Assembly: GCA_036939975.1 (NCBI GenBank) | Contig: JALLPB010000202.1 | Coordinates: forward strand, 1-20,372 | Direction: 5' to 3' | Source: Cyclostephanos tholiformis | Lineage: Eukaryota; Bacillariophyta; Thalassiosirophyceae; Thalassiosirales; Thalassiosiraceae | DNA: 20,372 nucleotides | Shown: positions 9,643-17,777 of the stretch, in pieces | Position numbering within the stretch: the first letter of the stretch is position 1 | How the letters are laid out: every line of letters starts with the position of its first letter | Program-made: the position numbers and the translations under genes | The notes under the pieces: model-generated | Database searches by the model: none | Seen by the model: the letters and a program-made list of their open reading frames with translations, nothing else | What the model was told of the DNA's origin: nothing

Positions 9643-10689
9643 CCAATAAATCCAGGCTCGTCAAGTCACCTTCCCCATATGATATCATCGCCTCTTCACC
9701 CTTTTTGATTGGTCTCAGCGGCCTAAGTGCAAATGAAGAGGTGTCATCGAAATCTCTAATGTCTAGTAATTCTATTGATGCTAATCTTCAAGCCGGCGTT
9801 TGGATTATGTGCATGATTTGCCATGTCGATGAGCGGCAGCAGAAATCCTTGTATCTGCTCAATTTTGTTTTGTCGGATAGGGAATACACCAAACAGGGGA
9901 TCATTTTTGCTGTTTGGGTCATAGATTATATTCCAGGTGGTGAATCTTCTCGAGCGAATCATGAATGTGGCCCATCTCAGTAAACTTGGGTGAACGTCGT
10001 TTTTCTTGGCAACTTCATCAATGATTTGTTTCCTTCCCTGTATTTGTTTCACCAATTCCGGCACCTCCGAAGCGGAAATGAATTCAGAATTCCAAAAGTC
10101 TGGCGGCAGACCGAATTCATTACCGGAAAATGGCATTTGTGGTAAATTGTCAATGTATGGAGCATATTCACGGTTTTCCACGACGCTTCGCAAGAAATTC
10201 AATCCTTGGTAGACATCATCCAAATCATGTTTGGACCATCCATCACTTCCCAAGATATCATCGAAATCATCATCTTTTCTGACCCAGGCGGTATCCCCTA
10301 CCAACAGAGCAGAGTTGTATGGAACCTCTACAATGATTTGACCAGCCATGATATCGTTCTTGGCGTACAGACCTCGTAGACCTTGACTATTCGTGTTGAC
10401 CGTGACCGAGGAAAAGAATCCCCTTCTATATTCCAGCCACTCGATCAACTTTTCAGTGCCGCCGTTTCTATTCTTGCCATCTCTTATCGCGACAAAGTTT
10501 TTCAGAATCGTGAGCGTGGGTATCAATGGGAGTGGTTCGCCTATACGACGCTGTTGCGTCAAGCGCTTTCCCATCCACAGGAGGGAATATGATGGGGGCT
10601 TGGAGCGACGACACCTTCCTGTGGTAGTTGACAGTCGAACAGGCGGCTATCGCGGTCGCGGTGGCGACGAGTTTGAGCCTCGGCGCCAT
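9643..10689 (-). pseudogene. SET-domain lysine methyltransferase (Rubisco-LSMT/SETD3 type), frameshifted
   Basis: The main open piece is 10574-9756 (272 codons). Seen: LRGLYAKNDIMAGQIIVEVP (SET-N), RWATFMIRSRRF, then LLPLIDMANHAHNPNAG, the SET-I to SET-C motif that binds AdoMet. Right after this the frame stops; one base out, from about 9785, it continues as LLDIRDFDDTSSFALRPLRPIKKGEEAMISYGEGDLTSLDLL, the expected catalytic-Tyr region. No GT-AG intron can explain the shift. At the other end, a hydrophobic presequence-like start (MAPRLKLVATATAIAACS, ATG at 10689) lies in another frame, and the two frames overlap without a clear intron, so a second shift is likely around 10480-10570. The C-terminal substrate-binding domain of LSMT proteins is missing; chalcone-isomerase-like sequence follows. 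Family members methylate lysines on Rubisco, aldolase or ribosomal proteins; the presequence suggests an organelle, as inference. Confidence 0.65.
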
Positions 10690-10949
10690 GCAAGTACAAA
10701 CACAGAGAGAGCTCTGCGAAGACTCGGACCTTCACGCGGATGTTTTTGTGTGAGTTTTTCCATTGGGAATTCAATTACGTGGGAATCAATACATTATTCG
10801 CCTAAGAACTAAAGCGGAGGAGGTAGCAACGGACTCAGCGATGGGTGCCCAGTGAAAATAGCGTCCTACAATACACACTCTCCACCACCCGGCCTCAAGT
10901 CCACCTAACCTTGGTAGGTGTAAAGTGAGGATCATCGCGCGATCGGAGC

Positions 10950-12551
10950 ATGGCGGCTTCGGTGCCAATAGAAACAGCGGTCGGAAGCAGCAGCGAGAGG
11001 CAGGAGTTCATTTTGAACGTCGACGGAAGCATTTTGTACGACCACAAGGGGGTGAGTCGCATTGGTGGTGTGGCGTTTGCGCTTCGAGCATGTTTTTAAC
11101 GATGGCCCCGTTCTGATTCCCCCTCATACGCAGCGACCCGTCACGGTTGGACGCTACCTCGGCACAAAGCCGCTACGCGCCGAAGTTTCGACACGCAAGG
11201 GTGAGCGTGATAGTAAACAGACAGAGATTATATTATTTTTGCTGCGTCTTGACTTTTACGGCTCATGATTCCGAACCTTCGTCACCTCTATTTTCTCTCA
11301 GGTCCGGGAGGGATAAAACTGAGTTACATGGGTGGGGACATAATCACAAAGACACTTAACGAGGCATTCGGCTACGATGGCTGGTCCTTGGAGGTGAAAA
11401 ATACCACTCGCGAGGAGTCCACGAAGGATGAACAAGGACGTCACCACGTCGCCTACATTGCAACCGTCCGCATAACACACCATCGTTCGGGTGTATTTAG
11501 AGGTGCGATGCGATGAGTGTATTCTTTTTCTAATTTTTCATCGGCTTTACGGGTATGTCTTATGAACCCTTTACATTTACGTTTAACACATTCCTCCACC
11601 CGACCTGAAGAGGACTGTGGAGCAGGCGATGCGATCGATAGGTGTCTTGCATCCGCGACCGGAAATGCCCTGAAAGGAGCCGTGACCGATGCGATGAAAC
11701 GAGCAGCGCGTCATTTTGGTGAAAAGTTGGGAAATAGTCTGTATCACGATGGGTTTAACGCGAATAATGCGCCTTCCACCCTCAAAGATGCGTTGGATAC
11801 TTTGGATATCGACCGTGCCAAGAGCCGGTTCGGATTCGAGAAGGATGCACAGAAGGTCGATCTAAGTTCCGGCGCTGTTCAGCCCGTGGCATCAATCCCA
11901 ACCAATCAACTGGCTTCCACGAATACTACCCAACCAGGACTGGCGAATCAGGAGCAAACGAAGCCGACAAATCCTGTTACTTACAATTCGTCGAAGCCTC
12001 ACGTACAGGCAACGTCGAGGACACAATACGTCGGAAATGTTGTCATGGAACATTCGAAAATGTTGAATACAGCGACCACAAATATTGCGAAACCACCTCA
12101 CGCTTCGCCCCATCATGTACTGGGGAACAATGTGACAAAACCTACAAATACTTACACGACTACTCCCGCGAATAGATCGGCCGCCAACACAAATTCAACT
12201 CTCAACCCCGCCGTCGTCGCTGCGGTTCCGGCGGGGGAGTTGGGTCGACACAGCGGGAAAGAAAATGCAAATCCGCGAAGCCACCAGGCCGAGATGGCAA
12301 TGGCCCTGCCGCCGCGCCCTGGCACATCTCAGGGCGATTCTCCGACCACTGCTTACATTGCAAATTTTCCTGATGGCATAGGCTCAACACCTTCGATGTT
12401 TGGCGCCAATGGTACGATGAGTCAGGCGTTGTCGAATGAGCTCAGCAAGTCCACAATTGTTCAGTCGCTGAAGAGGAAGAGTGAGTGTTTAAGTACGGGA
12501 TCAATTGCAAGGCCGGGTAACGGTTGCACTAAGAATCCATACAATTGCTGA
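10950..12551 (+). CDS. RAD52: RAD52 homologous-recombination mediator / strand-annealing protein
   Basis: Four exons: 10950-11051, 11134-11200, 11302-11502 and 11611-12551, giving 436 residues. Junctions are phase 0, 1 and 1. Donors are GTGAGT, GTGAGC and a weak GTGCGA; acceptors are CGCAG, CTCAG and TGAAG. The third intron is required because exon 3 otherwise stops 12 bases past its end. Family knowledge: RAD52 forms rings that anneal single strands and load RAD51 at breaks in the nucleus. Seen: KGPGGIKLSYMGGDIITKTLNEAFGYDGW, then THHRSGVFR-EDCGAG, then ALKGAVTDAMKRAARHFGEKLGNSLY, the highly conserved annealing core (about residues 35-185). The remainder is Asn/Thr/Ser/Pro-rich, as in the disordered RAD52 C-terminus, and ends near LKRKSE. 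The start ATG at 10950 follows GGAGC. An alternative final donor (GTGAGT near 12480) exists, so the last residues are uncertain. The gene is divergent from the SET pseudogene, 260 bases away. Confidence 0.87.
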
Positions 12552-12728
12552 TGTTGCCACCTTGGGGTTAAATACAGCTGATATTTGCTAATTATAATTC
12601 GTGCCCGTCGAAATGATTCACTGAGGACATAACCTTCCGTTGTACCCGGATGTAGATACAAGCTGCACTCAGAACTAAGAGAGCGTGTTGATACTAATTT
12701 ATGCATTTAAATATTCCTTATTTACAGC

Positions 12729-13261
12729 TTAGTAATCACCGCCTGCATCACCACCACCGAACACTTGAAGTAGAGAGTAAAAAGTATCGGTGTCAGAGTG
12801 ATTCAAAAACGAGAAAAAACGAATATTTGAGATCCAATCGACTTACTGTCTACAGCCGGAGGTGCCTCTTCAACCTCTTCTTCGATTACTGGCGCAGCTG
12901 CCTTTGGGGCGGCATCTCCGCCTCCACCGCCGCCTCCTCCGCCACCTCCGGCGCCTGGAACTAAGCAGTACTTGTCAATTGATTCAGCCTGACCGCAGAA
13001 CAGATGAACGACAACAACGTTGGCTATGCAAAATAGAGTTGACAAGTGATTACACCAGCCAAGTGACCTCACCTTTGCAACAGCCGATGCAAACACGGAC
13101 GCCCACGCTGTCGAGAGGCTGTTTCCGCTCGCCGTTGCAACAGCGGAGAGTGACTCCGCCGAGACCTCGGCTCCGGCAGATCCGACCACAATGGCGGAAA
13201 GAGCAGCGACGAGCTCTTCCTTCTGCGAGGCAGATAGACCCTCGAGACTTGACACAACCAT
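12729..13261 (-). CDS. RPLP1: 60S acidic ribosomal protein P1
   Basis: Three exons: 13261-13073, 12988-12847 and 12763-12729, giving 121 residues. Introns are 84 nt (GTGAGG...GTCAG, phase 0) and 83 nt (GTAAGT...CTTCAAG, phase 1). Family knowledge: P1/P2 heterodimers form the stalk of the large subunit that recruits translation GTPases. Seen: the helical dimerisation domain (LEGLSASQKEELVAALSAIV, SLSTAWASVFASAVAK), a Gly-rich hinge, and an acidic tail (PVIEEEVEEAPPAVD) ending in MFGGGDAGGDY. That C-terminus replaces the SDDDMGFGLFD tail of animal and fungal P proteins; I believe such endings occur in stramenopiles, but cannot check. P1 rather than P2 is chosen from the N-terminal domain; the distinction is moderately sure. 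The protein is slightly longer than the usual 105-115 residues. The start at 13261 gives MVVSSLEGLS. Confidence 0.85.
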
Positions 13262-13487
13262 GTTTTATATATTATTCTGGTAATGGCAGAAGTAACGTGT
13301 AACATAAAAAAATAATTGTTAGGAGGAGGATTATATTGATGCCATCGTTTCATGTGCGTTTCTCTGAATACCATGGCGTAGGGTCAATCAAGCAATCCAC
13401 AGAATAGCTATGGCCATTCGTACAATTATTGGACCCTTCGCCAACATGATCTAAACGTGGACGCAGCGAGGCAGTTGAGCGGCCACC

Positions 13488-13679
13488 ATGGTCAACGTTG
13501 TCCTCACCTCGTTGCGTTCTTGGACGAACTCTTTCTATTTGAAGGTAGGTTTGTGGTTTGGGCAAATTAGCGATCATATCATTTTACAAATTAATACTAA
13601 AACTTTATGTAAAGAATCGCCGTATGGTAGTAAGTAAAAGGTAAGGTGTTGTTTTTTGCAGGGCAGCCCGCTATATTAA
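13488..13679 (+). CDS. Candidate two-exon microprotein of 24 residues
   Basis: An ATG in a strong context (GCCACCATGG, 13488) opens a 19-codon exon that ends in AAG before GTAGGT (13545). The nearest good acceptor, TTTTTTGCAG (13661), joins in phase 0 to five codons and a stop (13662-13679). The 117-nt intron is the normal size for this window. The peptide starts MVNVVLTSLRSW and ends GSPLY; no family is recognised. A different acceptor could make it longer. The opposite strand of the first exon also reads open (KEFVQERNE), so this may be chance. The region lies between P1 and U6. Confidence 0.25.
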
Positions 13680-14140
13680 AACAAAAAAAGGGGAGAGAAA
13701 GGCCAAACAAATTTATTATTGAAGTTCATCACCTCTGTCATCAGAACTGGCTGGACGCTCCCTTAGTTCTTCAATGTCTGCAAGGTATTATTCATAAGCA
13801 TAGGCCGTTCTTTATCTTTATTGAAACTCACCTTTTCATTGGTGGTACTGTTGTTTGCCGAAGGATGGGAATTCTGTGGATGTCTGCTTGTTCTTATCCG
13901 CATGTCCTTCCTGCCCTGCACAGTTCCACCACTACCACCATCTCAGGAGACAATTGCAACTGGCGGAAGATCCAGAGGGATGGTGAGGAAGATGGATGGC
14001 GATGATATCAAAAACAGAATTGTTGTTTTAGGAGTAAATCAAAGAGGAACACCTGTGCAGTTCATGGGATTTCAACTCTGGCCCATGTTTACATGTTCTT
14101 CAACAATACATACTAGTTCCAACGCAGGATCTCTCTCACC
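13680..14140. other. Intergenic stretch, no confirmed gene
   Basis: No convincing gene is seen. On the minus strand a 62-nt segment, 13777-13716, is preceded by CTTGCAG and reads two bases plus IEELRERPASSDDRGDELQ and a stop, which looks like a last exon. The GTGAGT 55 bases upstream (donor at about 13832) does not join to it in a stop-free phase, so it is not called as a gene. Upstream of 14150 nothing else is evident. Confidence 0.4.
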
Positions 14141-14150
14141 AAATTTAATA

Positions 14151-14158
14151 TTTATATA
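14151..14158 (+). promoter_or_regulatory. TATA box of the U6 snRNA gene
   Basis: TTTATATA is centred about 27 bases before the predicted U6 start. Pol III type 3 promoters of U6 genes carry a TATA box near -25 to -30 (established for animals and plants). A distal element could not be identified because none is known to me for this lineage. Confidence 0.6.
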
Positions 14159-14180
14159 TTTTAATTTCTCCTTGAATCTT

Positions 14181-14292
14181 GTCCAGCCTTCGGGCTGTGA
14201 CATTAAACAAACGCTTAAATATACAGAGAAGATTAGCATGGTCCCTGTGCAAGGATGACACGCATATTCGAAGAGAAGCAAAACCTTTTTTT
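14181..14292 (+). ncRNA. U6: U6 spliceosomal snRNA
   Basis: The sequence is recognised directly. It has a 5' stem-loop CAGCC-TTCG-GGCTG extended by GTC/GAC (14181-14202), the invariant ACAGAGA box at 14223-14229 (pairs with the 5' splice site), the AGC triad at 14235-14237 (U2/U6 helix I and the catalytic metal site), and the internal stem-loop region with CAAGGATGACACGCA (14250-14264). It ends in T8 at 14286-14293, a Pol III terminator. Length is about 107-110 nt, as usual for U6. U6 is the catalytic RNA of the major spliceosome. A TATA box sits at -27. The gene lies alone between P1 and ALG6, on the same strand as ALG6 and 258 bases before its start. Confidence 0.93.
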
Positions 14293-14550
14293 TCTCTCTT
14301 GGCGATGGAAAAAAGGATTTGTCGATGGGGGGAGATAGTATTCCGATGCCATTCTTTTTATTTTCTTTGTCCACGAAGTGATTCAGGATGCTGATGATCT
14401 CTTGTCGTGGTGGAACGGTGTTCGGGTCACCGGGCGTGAAGCACGTTTTTTCGTCAGACTGACCCATAACGAATCCCATAATATCTTCGTGCGCTCAAGT
14501 AAGAGATCCCCCGGGCATCCATCCCGACCTCCCCACTCCCCCGGTGAAGG

Positions 14551-16542
14551 ATGAGCCCCCTCCCACTCCTCCACGCGTCGATAATCTCCTTCGCGATCCT
14601 CCTGCGCATAATGGTGGGGTACCATCCCCATTCCGGTCAGGACGACTACCAAGGCCCGACTCGCCAGGACTCTCCTCCTCGGGACGACCCGAGCAGTAGT
14701 AGCGCGTCGAGGGTGGGGAAGTACGGCGGCGATTACGAGGCCCAGCGACACTGGATGGAGATAACCACCCACCTGCCGATGTCGGAGTGGTACTATCACG
14801 ACCTCGAATACTGGGGATTGGATTACCCCCCCCTCACGGCGTACCACGGCCGTTTATTCGGTTGGATCGCGCACGCCGCGGGGTCTTCGTATGGGTCGTT
14901 CGTCGGCGGGAACGACGACGACGCGAGTATGCGTGCGAGGGGTGGTCGAGGGGAGGAGGAGTGCGGCGGCGGGGGGCTCAATCATGCCTGTCGGGCGAGT
15001 GGTAACGGGGGACTGGCATCGCTGGGGGATCTCGTCGCTCTCCATACCAGCAGGTGGGGATACGAGGACACGGTCGGGAAGATGTACATGAGATTCACAG
15101 TCCTGATATCGGACGTGTTGGTTTACTTCACGGCCGTCTGGGTCTTGGTCTCGAGGTTGGCGTCGGAGGAGGCATACGAGGACGGGGGGATGGAGGAGGG
15201 CGTTCCTCCCGATGAAAGGAGGGATGACGATGCAAACGTGCGAACGTCGTCATCGTCATCGACGCGCGTGATGGGACGTCGACCGCACCTTTTGCTCGTG
15301 GCATTGTGTCAACCGGCCATCGTCCTGATCGATCATGGCCACTTTCAGTACAATACGGTATCCCTCGGACTCGCGCTGTGGTCGTTCCATTACATGACGC
15401 TTGCGGATCCGTCGTTCGTGCGTCCCATCGTCGGCAGCGTCTTCTTCGCCCTCGCTCTCAATTTCAAGCAGATGGAGTTGTATCACGCACCGGCCGTCTT
15501 CGCGTACCTCCTGGGAAGGTGTTTTCGTCACGACGACGGCGATCGTCGTGGGATTACCCTCGGGAGGACGTTGGCCAGATTCTCGGCCTTGGGGATGACG
15601 GTCGCGTTGACCTTCGCGACCCTGTGGTTGCCCTTTGCGATGTATCCGGGAAATGACGACGCCACGGGATTCAACGTCGACGGTTTGGTCCAAGTACTCA
15701 CGCGACTGTTCCCCTTCCAACGCGGCATATTCGAGGGGAAGGTGGCCAACATTTGGTGTGCCATGTCCGTTAGGCCATTCTCGATTCGTGATCGTATCCC
15801 CCCGACCTTGTTGCCGTTGGCCGCCCTGGTCATGACGTTGGCGTTGATCTCGCCACCCTGTTGGATACTCTTTAGGGTGGGCAGGGGCGACTTACTAGAT
15901 CCGTCGGGCGCCGACGATGAGATGTCGTCGCGATCGAGTCAACCGCGAAGGCCGAAGGGCCGCAACGACGACATAATAGCCCTGCTTTGGGGCTCGGCAT
16001 CGACGTCCTTGGCATTCTTCCTCGCCAGCTATCAAGTTCACGAGAAGGGTATTCTAATTCCGCTCGCTCCGATATCGATGTTGATGGTCGATGCGCCGCG
16101 ATTCGTTGTATACTTTTCCGTCGTTGCCACATGGAGTCTTTGGCCATTGCTGGTGATCGATCGGTTGACCGATGCATACGTTTGCTGCCTGCTAATTTTC
16201 TTATGCATCGATGGCATGGCACGGATAGAAGCATCGGAGTCGTCATCGTACGAAAAGGAAGTGGATATTTTTTCGGACGTGTACATCACGAGATATGCAC
16301 CTACATTTTCGTGGATTCTCATCATCCTACTGCATTTATTGGATTTGATGTTCAGTCCTCCGCATAATCTGCCAGATCTCTTCCCAGTCCTGTGGAGTTT
16401 GGTAGGCTGTGGATTGTTTTGCGTCGCGTATCTGGGCACATTATGGGCCATGGTAAAGCGAACTAGCTCAAATAAATGCCAGGGAAAGATACAACAACCC
16501 AGGGCAAAAAGAAAAATATCATCCACAAGCAGCATTCCAGTG
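14551..16542 (+). CDS. ALG6: ALG6, dolichyl-P-glucose:Man9GlcNAc2-PP-dolichol alpha-1,3-glucosyltransferase (GT57)
   Basis: Family knowledge: ALG6 is a multi-pass ER membrane enzyme that adds the first glucose to the lipid-linked N-glycan precursor. Seen: a first transmembrane segment (about 8-24), then GGDYEAQRHWMEIT, whose Asp61 corresponds to the catalytic base region; YWGLDYPPLTAYHG (87-100); DHGHFQYNTVSLGLALW; ALNFKQMELYHAPAVFAYLLG; RLFPFQRGIFEGKVANIWC; QVHEKGILIPLAP; and a final hydrophobic pair ending LHLLDLMFSPPHNLPDLFPVLW ... YLGTLWAM near residue 634. Charged Gly/Asp/Arg loops are inserted. The start follows an in-frame TGA at 14545. The true end is unclear: the frame has no stop after the last membrane segment and runs on into the next feature. 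A possible 88-nt intron (GTAAAG at 16453 to TTCCAG at 16540) would create an immediate TGA at 16541-16543, and an AATAAA sits at 16471. Confidence 0.87.
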
Positions 16543-17478
16543 ATGTCAATATTGGGAGTTCTTCTTGTGTCATGTTCAAGAGAAATTGAAGGCTTTCTCT
16601 CTCCTTCGACGTGCTGTCAAAAAAATATTCGCATCGTCTCCCACCACATTAAACTACGCGAGTCTAGCACGCGACATGACATCGACGGTTTCATCACGCA
16701 AGATCTCGTAAATCGAGCGCTGCGCCCTCTCGAATGGGAACGTCGGAATGCTCGAGAAGCCGAGCCCGTTTTGAATCTCTCAGCCCGAGATTCCGACACT
16801 TCTTCACTTGCCGTGAGAGCGGACGAAGTTAAGTATCTTATGAAAGACGACACCAATTGGACGTCCGGGCACTTGTGGCAAGTCACGGAGCAGCACCTGA
16901 CCGATATGGGCATACTGTCGAGAAGCGAGACGACACTCAGTCCTGTACACGTCTTGACCATTGCACCTCAGCTACTTCGCATGCCCACCTCTCAAGTAGT
17001 GGATGCCGCTCGTCTCCTAATGAGTTACCCGTGCGGAGCCAACTCTACGGCTGTTATCGAAGGCGATCCATCGCTCCTCACGTATTTAGCAGATGACTTA
17101 CAGTACGGTTTAGAGGAATACCTGCCCAACATGATGTTCTTAGGGAATCGAACTCATGCCGCCCAAATGATCCAAACACAACTAAAGCTTTCTCCTGCTT
17201 TTGCGCTCCGTCTTATTAAAATGGGAGTTGACGGAGGGTTAGAAGAAAGAGTGAGCAACATACTTGAGTTACAGGCCAACACACACATATCATCTCATTC
17301 GCTACTTTATTGCTCACTTTTTTTACCATCGTATGCATCGTTTCAGTCGGTTTCTCGTGCATTGGGTAATGCTGGAAAGGCCAGTGGCAAGGCGGTCGAA
17401 GGAGTCGTGGGGGAGATGGGCAGAAGTCTCATGGAGTGGAAACGGAAAAAGGGCGGGAAGGGATCATTGGGGGGATGA
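16543..17478 (+). CDS. Unrecognised, probably separate protein with plastid-presequence-like N-terminus
   Basis: It is in the same frame as ALG6 with no stop between them. The ATG at 16543 opens a hydrophobic signal-like segment (MSILGVLLVSCSREIEG) followed by FLSP and a Ser/Arg-rich stretch. This resembles the bipartite diatom plastid presequence with Phe at the cleavage site (inference). Residues about 60-236 are mainly helical, with LWQVTEQHLTDMGIL, PQLLRMPTSQVVDAARLLM and LSPAFALRLIKMGVDGG; this is faintly like helical-repeat organelle proteins (mTERF type), but I do not assign a family. An intron 17251-17346 (GTGAGC...TTTCAG, 96 nt, phase 0, no stop inside) very likely separates a last exon encoding SVSRALGNAGKASGKAVEGV and a basic tail. 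Spliced length is 279 residues from this ATG. Base composition is less GC-rich than ALG6, which supports a separate gene. Confidence 0.6.
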   Translation: MSILGVLLVSCSREIEGFLSPSTCCQKNIRIVSHHIKLRESSTRHDIDGFITQDLVNRALRPLEWERRNAREAEPVLNLSARDSDTSSLAVRADEVKYLMKDDTNWTSGHLWQVTEQHLTDMGILSRSETTLSPVHVLTIAPQLLRMPTSQVVDAARLLMSYPCGANSTAVIEGDPSLLTYLADDLQYGLEEYLPNMMFLGNRTHAAQMIQTQLKLSPAFALRLIKMGVDGGLEERVSNILELQANTHISSHSLLYCSLFLPSYASFQSVSRALGNAGKASGKAVEGVVGEMGRSLMEWKRKKGGKGSLGG

Positions 17479-17777
17479 TGAATGTCAACCCAAGTTTGAT
17501 ATAAACATTAATACGTTTTTTACGACAATCTCTCTGCTCGCTGTTGGAAAAGGAAGCATATCAACGTGAAATTCGACGTCGATCGATCCCTTTAGGTTGG
17601 CGTTCCGTTCAAGTATTTTTCTGTTCCTTCCCACCCGAGGCATCGTTGAGGACGATGTTCCCATCTTTATCGTCCCCCCCCCCCGCGCGGTCCCGGCGAA
17701 TATTTTCTAATTCTAGCCGACGCCACATCCTTCTCCGTAGTATGCTCCAACCGGACGTCCTCGTCGGCCATCGCGAG

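Noticed and set aside
9618..9983. Plus-strand 121-codon frame across the SET region
   Set aside because: It is antisense to conserved SET motifs and has no features of its own.
13646..14005. Plus-strand 119-codon frame between P1 and U6
   Set aside because: Composition is non-coding-like, no motif is present, and it starts inside a probable intron acceptor region.
14383..14847. Minus-strand 154-codon frame over the ALG6 start
   Set aside because: It is antisense to the ALG6 catalytic-loop region (GGDYEAQRHW, YWGLDYPPL) and is therefore a shadow.
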